From Verticillium longisporum (taxonomy: Eukaryota; Ascomycota; Sordariomycetes; Glomerellales; Plectosphaerellaceae), in contig JAETXT010000016.1 of assembly GCA_019188255.1 (NCBI GenBank), forward strand, positions 124,001 through 188,000: a DNA stretch of 64,000 nucleotides, read 5' to 3'. Position numbers and translations under genes: made by a program. The notes under the pieces were generated by a model. The model saw only the letters and a list, made by a program, of their open reading frames with translations, did no database searches and was not told the origin of the DNA. Positions 24,400 through 35,203 of the stretch are shown piece after piece (positions within the stretch are counted from its first letter, which is position 1; each line of letters begins with the position of its first letter).

Positions 24400-24897
24400 T
24401 GATGATACCTTTGCATTTTAATCGGATCGGACGTTTCGGGGGTCGGTACAAGGAGGGGAACCGGGGTCACGGGAGGACGGTTGATGGGAAATTATGAAGT
24501 GGAAAGGTGGTAGGGGGAGGGATGTCTGCTTTTTTTCGTTCCTGCTTGTTCAGTGCGCGGCGTTGGTTCGGGCGGGATGCACGGTCTACGTATACAGTTA
24601 CAGTACCGTGTTAGACGACATCATCAGTATTAAGGAAGAGTCTCGAGACGAATCTCTGGTTGTGGTTGCCATAGTGGCGCTGTTCGTCTTCATGCTGACT
24701 CCAAGATGTCTTTGAGTGCCTGGGAAATCAATCCAAAGTAAAATGGCGATTTTAACGGCAGGTTCCGTGAGATTCTGGTCCTTGATGCGCAAGAGCAGGG
24801 CTACCGTGGCGAAATAAAATCCTATACTGCTCGACTTGCCCAACTTTCCAGACAAACATCCAGTCAACCATGGTCCGAACACACACTATACTTTCCC
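24400..24897. other. Convergent 3' spacer
   Basis: About 500 bp between two convergent stop codons. It should hold both terminators. No gene seen. Confidence 0.5.
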
Positions 24898-26272
24898 CTA
24901 GTAATAAGGCAAAGGCTCGAGATCCAGCCCCTCGACCGAAAACTTGAACGAGTCGTTTCTGTACAACGTTAGCAAGTACGAATCACCCAGGAGCAAAAGG
25001 GCACGCGTACCTCGAATAGCTGCTGCCTGCATCCAGGTCCAGGCGGCCGCCGACGCAGTCCTCAAAGTTGACATCCGCATAGATGATGGTCTCGTCGTCT
25101 TCCCACTGCGGACCGGCGAGGACGTCGCCAAAGGGTCCGACAATGGAGCTGCCGCCGCGGCAGGACCACCCGGACGCGGCATCGTCGGCCTTTTTGGTGC
25201 CGTTGGTCCAGTCCACCGACGGCTTAAGGCCCTCGGGCATACTCGTGCCGTTGTCGTCGTCACAGCCGAGGACGACCTCGTGGCCGTCCTCGACCATGAC
25301 GCTCTTGCGGCGCGCCTTGCGGGCGCCCGTCGGGCTCGTGCTGGCGCTCTTGTCTCCTGGCAGGACAATCTCGTGGCCTTCCTCGGTGATGCAGGAGCCC
25401 TGTCGTCCGCGGACCCCGTTGCCCTGCTGCTGCTGCTGCTGCCGCTGGACGCCGTTTCCGCTTTTACCCGAAGAAGGCTTCTCTCTGACGGCCATGTTGG
25501 AGCTCACAACGAAGCACCTGCCCTCGCAACCAACGCTCCGCATCAGCGACAGCCAGGCATCGCGCGCATCGGCCGTCGGCGCGAGGTACAAGTTGACGTT
25601 CTGGGCGTAGAGCGCCTGGCGCAGCATGGGCATGTAGTTCTCCCAGCAAATGGCGGCGGCCATGTTGACGCGGGTGCCGCGGATGACGGTGCTGACGGCC
25701 TTGAGGGTGGCGGTGCCGCCCTGGGCCCAGATGAGGCGCTCCGTGGCCGTGGGCATGACCTTGCGGCGCTTGCCGATGACGCCGCGTGCCGGGTCGACGT
25801 AGACGGCCGAGCAGTAGAGGCTGCCGCCGGCACGCTCGACGAGGCCCGTGACGAGGAAGACGCCCGTCTGGGCGGCGATGCGTTCGAGCGCCTCGCGCGT
25901 GCCGTCGCCGCGGGACACGCCGCCCGTCTGGCTCTCGTCGAGGGACGTGGCGGGTAGCTCGCGGCGCAGCCAGGCATCGCCGGCGCCCGCGGCAAAGGGC
26001 CCGACGACGTCGCCGAGGTCGATGGCCTGGCGGAAGTAGGCGGCGTACTCAGCGCGGCCCTTGGCAGAGCGGCCGCCGATGATGGCACCAAAGTCGGCAC
26101 CGCGGGGGTAGCCGCCCAGGTAGGCCTCGGGGAGGAGCAGCAGGTCGGCCTTGTTGGCTGCGGCACGGCGCGCAATGGCCTCGAGCTGGGACAGAGTGGC
26201 CGCTGTGCCGTCTGGGTGCGTGGCCGGCGAGGCTGTCGCCAAGCGGACGTGGCCGGTGGGAGGGGCAGACAT
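24898..26272 (-). CDS. Nitrilase-superfamily carbon-nitrogen hydrolase
   Basis: Hydrolyses a C-N bond, probably of nitriles, using a Glu-Lys-Cys triad. Two exons, 25011-26272 and 24898-24958, joined over a 52-bp intron (GTACGC donor, TGCTAAC branch); 440 aa. The triad is visible as LLLPEAYLGG (Glu49), RRKVMPTATER (Lys about 171) and AAICWENYMP (Cys209). The region downstream, NVNLYLAPTADARDAW and RCFVVSSNM, fits plant/fungal nitrilases. Between about residues 264 and 368 there is an insert with a Gln run and two copies of an E(E/D)GHE(I/V)VL motif. After it comes GGSSIVGPFGDVLAGPQWED, as expected for the family. The substrate cannot be read from sequence; cyanide hydratase is a less likely alternative. 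The frame is intact. Confidence 0.9.
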
Positions 26273-26587
26273 TCTTCCTTCAGAGACCTGGTGAGGTTCA
26301 CGAGCCAGTATTTTAACGTGATGAGAGAAGGTTGTTGGTGCTCAAGTGTCTGATGTATTCCAGAACGATGGAGAGTTCACACTGGATGTCCAAGGTGTAG
26401 AGGATGGTGCTCCAAGATATTGGTCTTGGAAGAAAGAGTCATAGCAGTGCAGGCCTTTCTCTCGACAGTCAGTCACAGCATGGCAGCAGCGATCACCGGC
26501 AGCTCCTGCATTCAAACCCCGACCTCTCAAGTTCCCGAGTGGGGCGCCGCTTCCCGTCGGAGGCACGCCCTGTCTGATTCATAGCTG

Positions 26588-26640
26588 AGGTAGGTACCTG
26601 GGTAAGGCAAGGTAGGTACTGTGGTGCTCGTGGGAAGGTA
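26588..26640. repeat. TAGGTACC/AAGGTAGG intergenic repeat
   Basis: Interrupted GGTAGGTA/GGTACC steps in the nitrilase promoter region; same class as the cluster 340 bp to the right. Confidence 0.65.
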
Positions 26641-26981
26641 GTACGTCAGTCATGCCGCTCACAGTGCCGTTCTTCAGCGTCACAGGTGCCTGGAGACGGA
26701 AAGCGTGGGCGGGCTGCACAGTACGAATAGTCGAAAGCCAGGCGCACCTGCCCTCGTTGCGTCCTCTCGTCTTTGAGCTTCCCATAGGCCAATGCCTCTA
26801 GCTTGTCTGGGTCGTGGACCTCGAGTCCAGAGTCTAGGTCGCTCTTTCCCAAACCCATCTTATCCGTGCCCGAGTAGGACCGATGAGGGGCGCGGGGTAA
26901 TCGGGTGCTTAGCTCAGCGAGCTCGACGTTCGACATGTGCTCCCGCTGCGCAAACATGCATCCCATCTCCGAATGGCTTCG

Positions 26982-27050
26982 CCTAGGTAAGGTGCCTACA
27001 AACCTACGGTACTTTAGGTAGGTAGGTAGCGTAAGGTATCTAAGGTAGGG
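26982..27050. repeat. CCTAGGTAAGG / TAGGTAGGTAGG intergenic repeat
   Basis: Cluster of TAGGTAGGTAGG with imperfect flanking CCTAGGTAAGG and CTAAGGTAGG units, partly palindromic. Confidence 0.7.
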
Positions 27051-27290
27051 CATGTCGTGGTCCAGCAAGGAGCCTCATTCACGTCACTCTCCACGTCACC
27101 AACGAACGACTTGTCTAATATCATTTTATGTAACACTGACCCCCCTTACCAAGATATAAAACACAAAATTCAGAACAAGAACTCGCAGACGCCGTCCATG
27201 CATGCCAGGGTATGCGAGTCGAAATGCCAGCCCCCGTCCAGATCCCGTCCCCGCCCCTGCCAGCGCCGTTGCAAAACCAAACCAGACCGT

Positions 27291-27320
27291 ACCATGTCGT
27301 ACCATGTCGTGCCGTGCCGA
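27291..27320. repeat. Tandem ACCATGTCGT repeat
   Basis: Two exact 10-bp units (27291-27310) followed by a GCCGTGCCGA variant, just beyond the KCS1 stop. Confidence 0.75.
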
Positions 27321-27417
27321 GCCAACAGGATGGAGAGCGCAAAAACACATCAGCGTAGTGCATACCCACGCCCTGCCATCGCTGGCTGTCGTCTACCATC
27401 CGTCCTTCGTTCCTCGC

Positions 27418-30400
27418 TCAATCGCTGACCTCTCCCTCGTCCTCCACCCCTTCGAATCTACCGTCCATATCCACGCCCCTGGCGCTGACGAGTCCCATGT
27501 CCGCCCGGATCTCCCGCTGAATCTTGAGGAAATACGTCCGGAGCGTCCGCAGTCCCCGAATGAACCCCCAGTCCGCCTGTTCCGGATGCTGCGGCGGGCA
27601 CGGCTTGCCCTCGGCGACGTCGCCCTTGGTGAGGCTGTTGGCAAAGTCCGCAATCTTAAAGTCAATCTCACGCTTGTTCTTGCGCCGCCGCTTCTCGCGC
27701 TGGGCGCTCGTCTCCTCCGTATCCGTCGCAAAGTCCGTCGTCGAATCATCCACCACCGTGTCGTACTCGCCGCCTCCACCGCTGCCGTCTCGCGCTGTAG
27801 TGTCTCCGTCGTAAAACATGAGCAGGCTCGCCGCATAAAACCGGTATCCGTCGAGCTCCCGAACAATCGACTCGAGTTGGTCCAACTTGGCGAGAATCGT
27901 CGGGATATGCCGTAGGATGCTGGCCGTGTCGAGTCCGTCGTACAGAAATCGAGTCAGCGCGTCCTGGAACTCCCTGCCGGCCTTGAGGTCGCGCCCAAAG
28001 TACTTGTCCTTGAAAACGTAGCTCTGCGTCCGCACATCCCACACCTGGAGCCCGCAGACACGCACGCCGAGCTCCCGCGACGTCGTCCGTGCGCATTTGC
28101 CCTGCTGCGACTTTTGTTTCTTGGGCGTCGCCTCCACGCCGTACTGTCGCGTGCCCATCTTGAGATCCATGATGCACGGCCGCTTCATGCCGGCCGTAAG
28201 ATCTTCCAGCAGCAGGAAGAATTCAGCCCGCGAATCGCTCTGGCCCTGCGTCTGCGCTTCTTTGGGATTGACCGGACGCGGGATCTTGCGGAACTCTTGC
28301 GGCGACGTAGACATGGCGGGGTCGTCGACAGCTTGTTCTTGCTCTTGCTCTTCCGTGACCTCGAGCTCGGGCTCATCAAGCGCAGCCCTGTTCGCTACAG
28401 GTCTCTCCAACTCGGCATGTTCGTGTCCGTTTTCGAAGCCATTGGCCGCCGATATCTCTTGCCTCAGGTCATTCAGGTGCTCCGGTACATCTCTGGCGCC
28501 GTCGCTGTTGTTTCGACCGGCCGTCTGGTCTGCTGGCTCCCAGTACTTCAGATGACCTCTCGACTCCGTGACTGTCTTAGGCTTGCGGCGCAAGGCGCTG
28601 CCCGAGTAGCGACGCTTCTTCTTATCGGCGATGATCCTGTCCGCCAGCGTCTCTGGCTCTGGCGCGCTTGTGCCCGTCACCTCCTCCACATCGTCCGTAT
28701 CTGCCTCTTCGCCATCCGTTGCGACAACCTCTGTCTGTGGCCCCAAATCGCTGCGACTCTGGGCGGGCATCGGCGGTGGCGAAGGAGCTCGCGTCATGGC
28801 AGACAGGGGCGACGAAGGTTGGTCGCTGGACTGCCCGTTCTCTTGTTGGTAACGACCCAGCATGCCCGAGTCGGACGATGCAGGTCGTAGCTTCTGGTGC
28901 ATGCGCAAGGGAATGCCACGCTGGTGTGGGCGTCGATGCTTGTGAACCGGGATCGGTTGCTTGAGAAACACGTCATTGAACACCTCGTTGCGCAGGCGCT
29001 TGTTGACGGTCGTTGCCCCCAGCTGTTGGCATGTCTGTCGTCAAGGGACGGCCGCTCGGGCGAAGCCGACTTGGCGGCCTCAGGGGTGTTGGGTGCAGCG
29101 ACGGAGCTGCTGCGAGATCTTACGAGGTCGGGCGGCGGCGACGGTTGGAGGAGGTTCCGGGGCAGAATATGCCTGTTGTCGTCAAAGGTAACTGTCGGAA
29201 TGGGAATCGACGCGCCGGCTAGAGATTGGCTAACGATTCGTCGGTGCTCCTGGCCGGGTTTGACTTCAGCGTCGTCCTTCAAGGCTTCCACGGTAGTGCC
29301 ATCACCAGCAACCTTGAGCCCGTTCTCGCCTGTTGCTCGGCGCACCAGGGCTGATGCAGCATCGTCTCTTTTGTGCACCGACTTCCTCCGGGGCTGCTTG
29401 TGAAAGGTCACATTGAGCACACCGATGTACCTGTGGTTATGTTAGTGACAAATGACAACGGCACGCAGCCCACTGCTCTGGACATACCGCGGCAAGAAGG
29501 TCAGCAGGTCACGATGGTGCTGCTCGACCTTTTCGTAAAACTCGTTCTCCCTGTTGTTGAGCTGCTTGCAGACTGCTCTACGAGAGAAGCGCCAGAGGGT
29601 GGTGTGCCCGCCCACCTGGTGCTTGTAGGGAATGAGTTCTATTGCCTCCTTGGGCGCTAGCTGATCGACCTCGGGCTGTTCCTCACTAGGGGGCTCGCTG
29701 ATGACCTCCTCATCTCCCGTCTTGGCGGCTGGAGTCACTACCTCTGGCACGTCTTCGACGACACGCTCGTCCAGCCTGTCCAAGTTTACCTCACGCAGCG
29801 GTGCCTGAGGCTCTGGCACGCGCTTCGAGGTCGACTGCTCCTTGGCGACCACCCTCTCCGGCCCAGACGTATCGTCATCAACCTCGAGTTCTGGTTCATC
29901 CGCCTTCACAAGCCAATCTTTCCTCGATGTGGTCCTCGTGCCCATTGGCTGTCTGGGCTTTGCGACGTCTTTATCCGTGTCACTCGATTCGTCCGGCGCC
30001 TTGTGGGGCACGAACACGGCGGAGGATATCTTCTCCTCACCCGACTCGTCGCCCTCCTCGTGGCTATCTCCGACCTCGGTGCTGTCGCCAGAACCGCGGC
30101 GGTCAGCCACAAAACATGGCTGCTCGGCGAGGTCGTCGTCAATTTTGTCGTGCGTTGTGGGCGGTGTAGTCGGATCGGCGTCTTTAGGTCTCCCCGTGCG
30201 CGAGTCGACACTTTCGTCAAAGATTTGTCCATGTGTCTTTCTAAGACCAAAATAATCTTGCGGTGGCGATTCGCTCAGTACTGGATTGTCCGGTGTGTCG
30301 ATGGGAAAAGTTCGGGCGCGTGGTAATTTGCGCGCCAACGTATCGTCGTGCGAGGCTGCCCTCGGTGACAGGGTTGCGACCGGGGGCTTCGCAAAGTCTT

Positions 30401-31772
30401 CAACAGCAATGTCTGCCGTCAATGGCACAGGAGGTGGCTCTTCACGACTGGGCGATGGTTTATCGCGAAGCGCCCCTCGCACATCCTTGCGACGGCCCTT
30501 CTCCTCTTTGGGAAGTCCCTCTCGGAAAAAGCGCAGACTGTAACTGGCCTTGCGACTGCGGCCGTTGGGCTCGGCACCCATCATGGCCTCGGTGACCGAC
30601 TTTTCGACCTGGCCGTCCTCTCCACCGTCGCCCGCCTCGCCCGTGTGACCAATGGACCATATCTTCTCGGGGCCTTTCTGGAGGCGGTGGTCGGTCTTTC
30701 GTGTCGTCGATCGCAGGTCGGCCAGGACATCTTCCTTTTCCAGCCTGGCATCAAGGTACGTGGCGGGTGGCGTGGCCGAGCCTTCGGGAGAGGTCGAGTG
30801 AGATTGAGCGCGTGTTGTCTTGGGTGTCTCGATAGCTGTTGGCGGCGTGGCGTGAACGCGCTCGAGGGAGGAGCATCTAACTCGGTTCCCCTTGAGGAAC
30901 TCGCGGTGGTCGAGCAGCATGGCCCGGACGCCGTCGAAGCCGGAGATATCGTAACTGGTCGACATGGTGTTGGTGTCAGGTGGCGGCAGCACCATGGTGT
31001 TGGAGCCGGTCGTCGACGAAGGCGCCATCATGACAGCTGAGGAAGCGCTCTCTGATGTTACACCGTCGATGGGAGGCACATTGTCGGTTCTGTCGTCGAG
31101 AGGTGTGTCGTGTTCGGGGGCGAGGGCAGGTGGCGGTAGGGTCGAGGTGGTGGAGTCGGTTATCGTGGATGTGGACGTTCGTGATGGTGTTGGGCGGAGA
31201 TGGGGGGAGGTTGTCGAGGGTTGTGTGTTGGTGGTGTTGGTGATGGAAGGGCTGATGCCACGGGCAGAAGCGAGGGCCTGTGAAAGCAACGACGGGCCGG
31301 CCTGCCTCGGCGGGAGGACAGGGCTCCGGGACTTCTTATCAAGGGCGGCGCCATGGTGACTGGGGGGGTCGAACCGGGGGTCTGGGTGATCAGGGAGGGC
31401 TTTCTCTGGATAGGCACCAGGGGGTGGGCCAGCCGCTGTGTGTTCCGGCTGGCTCAGTTGGGTAGCAATGGGAGTGACGGCCCCTGAGCTCAAGTCTCTG
31501 AATGTGTCTGGGTCTGTGCCTGCGCCAGTGCCTGTGCCAGTGCCTGTGCCTGCGGCTGCATTCACATCGGACGTGGAGGGAGGGGGAGGAGGACCAAGAG
31601 AAGGAGAAGGAGGCGAGATGGTGGTGGGCAACGGGTTGTTGCCAGGGCCCGACAGGTGGGTGGGCGTTGGTGCGGTTGCTTCTCCTGCTCGATCTGGTTC
31701 TGCTTCTGGCGCAATGCTGCTCACAGGGGCAGGGCGTGCGGCATTTTCGTTGTCGCGCAGCGTGCTGGACAT
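27418..31772 (-). CDS. KCS1: Inositol hexakisphosphate kinase Kcs1, one apparent frameshift
   Basis: Makes inositol pyrophosphates (5-IP7) from IP6, acting in phosphate sensing, vacuole and stress control. Exon 1 is 29488-31772 and exon 2 is 27418-29430, with a 57-bp intron (GTATGT donor, CACTAAC branch) inside [12 protein letters not shown]. Predicted length is about 1432 aa once one base is restored. The long N terminus is disordered, with GTGT repeats. Kinase signatures are [34 protein letters not shown] (the PxxxDxKxG inositol-binding motif), SLLMFYDGD, and [10 protein letters not shown] (the IDF metal motif). The C-terminal [17 protein letters not shown] is typical. At 29016-29020 a run of five G on the coding strand must be six to join NSWG to [13 protein letters not shown]; otherwise the kinase domain is out of frame. 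A 60-residue acidic insert precedes the IDF motif. Confidence 0.92.
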
Positions 31773-31895
31773 GAGGAGAACATTGGGCGAGGGCGAGGAG
31801 GGTGTGGGAGGATTGAATCGCGGCGGCGTCGTGGGATTTTTTCGTGGTTGGAAAGGGCGTGCGGTGAGTTGAGGCTCCTTGTTGCCGATGATCTG

Positions 31896-31916
31896 GTCGT
31901 GTCGTGTCGTGTCGTG
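31896..31916. repeat. (GTCGT)n tandem repeat in KCS1 leader
   Basis: Four GTCGT units about 125 bp upstream of the KCS1 ATG. Confidence 0.8.
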
Positions 31917-32395
31917 GAGGAAGTGTGGGAATTGAGTGGGTGGGATTCGCTTTTGGGGCAGGAAGGCACTCTGGGTCCCGAAGCGCAGGGCCGGACCTGC
32001 CCCGGCAGGGGGGGTGGGGGAAGGGAGCCATGGCCAGGTCGGGGGCAGGGGAGTCCGAAGTCACTGCCAGCTGCCAAAGTCCCACATTGCGACTCACAAT
32101 GTCCAATGAATTACGACTAGCGGTGGAGACGGGGCCGTGACTGGAGCGGATTCAGGTCTCCTTTGCCACTGTGCGTTCCTCTCCCTACCTCTACGGATGA
32201 CCTACTGCCAGCCACCCAATCCACTGGAGCCCGCCCAGACCTTCGGACCCAGCCTGCTGTTTGTTTCTGCTACTGCCCACCCTAGGAAGAGGGGCTTGTG
32301 TAGCAACTTCTATGACGCACTGTGACCGTCCAGGTGTCTCCAGCCCACCACGTGCAGCAACTGGCACCTGTCGCTGCAGCAAGAGGCAGCATTCA

Positions 32396-32445
32396 GGTAC
32401 CTAACGTACCGTACCTAGGTAGGTAGGTACGTACAGTAGGTACCC
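32396..32445. repeat. GGTACC/TAGGTAGGTAGG intergenic repeat
   Basis: Near-palindromic cluster: GGTACC steps, a CCTAGGTAGG core, then GTACGTAC and GGTACC again. Clearest member of the dispersed class. Confidence 0.75.
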
Positions 32446-34168
32446 TGACTGGTCATGATCGATGATGGAATCGTGACTCGGAATTAGGTACCCAACAACC
32501 AGTCCCTTTTTCTGCTTTGTGTTGCCCTTGACATAGGAACCCAATGTACGCAATTAATGTCTGCTGCCGTCATGTCCACTCAGAAGCAACACAGACTCTG
32601 GATGGCCATTCCATTGGTCACCATGACACATGCCGTCATCGCCTGGTCTGGCTCTCGCACCACCCTTTTCCTTCTTGATGGATTGGTAAAACCCAGAACA
32701 CCAGCACCATACCAGCATCGCGGATGAGCCCCGGTGCTCAATGCACAATACCTGGCTGGGAAGGGCTTGAAACTTGAAAGCACCCATGAACCAATTCGGA
32801 GTTTGGTTCTCTCCCACTTGTGCCGAGGTCAGGACAAACCAGCCCCCCATGGCTTCGCCCAACAATTTGGCTTTGCCCTGCCACAGGGCAGCCCGTGAAT
32901 CCCGGGCAGCATACCTTAGTTAGAGGCACCCCGGATTGTCTAGATTGACGAGGAACAAGGTTCAAACGACGGTGTACCGCCTCACCTGTTTCTGCTCGGA
33001 CGTCACACTGCCTCCCAGAGGACCACGTTGCCAGAGACTCCAACCCGAGAGGAAGCTGGTTCCTCAGGTAATGTCAGGTAGGTCCGCAGACCAACCGGGT
33101 AGCAAGAAGAAATTACGTCAAAGCCTGGATGGATTGAGTATCTCGAGACGAACACACATGAGATGCGAACGGCAGACGGAAGATAAACGAAAAGACGACC
33201 AAAAATGATTTGGGACGTTCCATGCTGGGTGCTCATCACTTCATGTTGCTTCTCTCACGACATGCTTGCATCTGCATGCCGGTTACCCTCCCCCCTCTCC
33301 TCCCTGCTGGCCTTCATGATGAATCACATCCAAGCGAGTCGCTTCAACTCAAGCAAGTTTCGCCGAGCACCACGATATGCATGACAGACACCACACCCAC
33401 TCTTTTGTCGACGATGAGTGAGATGGCCAAGCCATTCAGTGACTGATAAACTGCCAACGCATCTCACATACCAAGGAGCATCAGCAGCAGCATCGTGGGC
33501 CGCCTGAGTCCCGTCATTTTCCCCAGCCGATGCTTTACATGAATGTTGAATGTTCCACCGCATCATCACCCAAGAAAACAACCGACGGCGAGCGTCCAAT
33601 TGGCCCCCTTTCCGTCTCGCCCGTTTTGATAATACCATCCTCACAGTCCACGACCACTCACCGCTCGCCCCGTCCCTCCATCAATGCACTCCCTGTAATA
33701 ACCGGTGAAGATCGCCTGTCGACTTCTTCTTCTTCTTTTTTTTTCTTGGCCGCGAACGTCAATATTCGTTCCTGATATTGCCCCGTCTATGTACTTGCAG
33801 AGTGTATAGGTAGAGGGACGACGGGACTGTCAGTGAGACTGCCAAATCACCCACCTCTCAATCGGGCGTCGTTGATCGAACACCCCGGGAACCCCTCGAT
33901 GCCAAGCGCCCGCACCCTTCCCGGATCCGTGAGCACGGCGCAGGGGCACGCTCGCCAATCATCCGACAACGTGCTTGTTGCTGGCAGAATGTGGAACTCC
34001 TCACGCCGAAACACAATCACCTCCTCTCAAGCTATCTTCTGTACACCCACCCCTTCCGTACCACATCGTATCGTGTCAATTGTTCTCATTCCGTCCCAGA
34101 CTCCCATTACTCTTCTCGAAACACTTGCATACGTCCCAGTGACAGGCGGCCTCTCGGGTGCAGGCGCG

Positions 34169-34204
34169 CTCTCTCTCTCTGTCTCACACACACACACACA
34201 CACA
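34169..34204. repeat. CT and CA dinucleotide tracts
   Basis: Run of CT followed, after GTCT, by ten CA units. Non-coding. Confidence 0.9.
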
Positions 34205-35203
34205 TCCACAGTAGACACCTCCCATCCGTCAATCAAACCTCTGCGGCATATTTCCCCGCTTGACAGTCATCGCAACGGGACTGCCCTCCCGCAGCATGCA
34301 CAACCACCCAGCCCACCCCCTCCCTTTTCCTGACGTACCAAGTGCATGTCTTATCTGACCCAATCGCTTGACATCGGTCAAAGTGCCCGCCGCGAGGGCT
34401 GGAACATCTGCAGATAAGCTTCATTGTAGACGTGAGACCCCAAGAGACAAGAGACCGCGCAAAGCGCTGCGGGGGAAGGAAGGAGGTCCAGGGCAGGGGC
34501 AGAATTTGAGACACTTCTGTCAAGCTACGAGCCCATCGCTGACTGATGAGCTGGATCAAAGTCGCAGCCAAGAAATCCGTACACCGCTCACGACGTGACT
34601 ATTTCGATCGCCATTGGATCCGTCCCGGTTACGAGATGATGTGAAATGTCGCCAACCTGCTGCTTGTCACGTTGAGCTGCTTGACCGCAAGACATGGAAT
34701 AATCTCCCTGCCCTCCCTTGCCCAAGGAGAGAAATAGAGAGCACGAGAGAGACAAAAAGAATGTGCTGATCTCGGGTTACACACCCTCTGACATCGGGCC
34801 GCCTAACTCCAAGGAGCCAATACTGCAGAGGATCCAGCTCACCGCTTCGTGGCATGGCAGTTTTCAGCCGCAGCCGAGGGTGTGTGGCTGAACCAGGTGA
34901 TCAACGAGTACATTTGCGACTACGAACGACTTTAACGTCACTGACAGCATTTGTACGAAGTCGCGACTTGGGTTGAGAGCTCCTGTTGGAATTTATGAAA
35001 CTAAGGTACTGTAAACATGTTGTCGTTGTGCCGTGGCCATAGAGGAACCCGCCCGGCTGTGTCCTGAGACCCCATTGATTATCATCGCCCAAACTCCGCG
35101 CTGAAAAAAAAAAAAACCTCTTGCTGATCCTCCCAAAACAATAAGAAAAGAAAAGGTGGCTAAAGAATAGCAATGTCATGGTATAGTACGACACGTAGTG
35201 GAA

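Larger units (their letters stand above)
26273..27417. other. Spacer with TAGGTAGG-type repeats
   Basis: 1.1 kb between nitrilase start and KCS1 stop. Contains two clusters of TAGGTA/GGTACC-type steps (26588-26640, 26982-27050) and a CCATGTCGTA repeat (27291-27320). No convincing gene. Confidence 0.55.
31773..35203. other. 3.4-kb spacer between KCS1 start and the next gene's stop
   Basis: Contains the KCS1 promoter and leader, with GTCGT repeats at 31896-31916. No coding frame with domain content was seen. Simple repeats include the TAGGTAGG cluster at 32396-32445, CT and CA tracts at 34169-34204 and a poly-A of 13 near 35104. The length is unusual next to the compact left arm, and it could hide a non-coding transcript. 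Confidence 0.5.

Noticed and set aside
22931..24470. Long open frames antisense to the 23079-24371 gene
   Set aside because: They depend on the repeated Gly/Ala codons of the sense frame and lack any family signature.
24944..25957. Open frame antisense to the nitrilase
   Set aside because: The nitrilase triad and splice sites on the other strand are clear; this frame is Ala/Gly/Arg-rich shadow.
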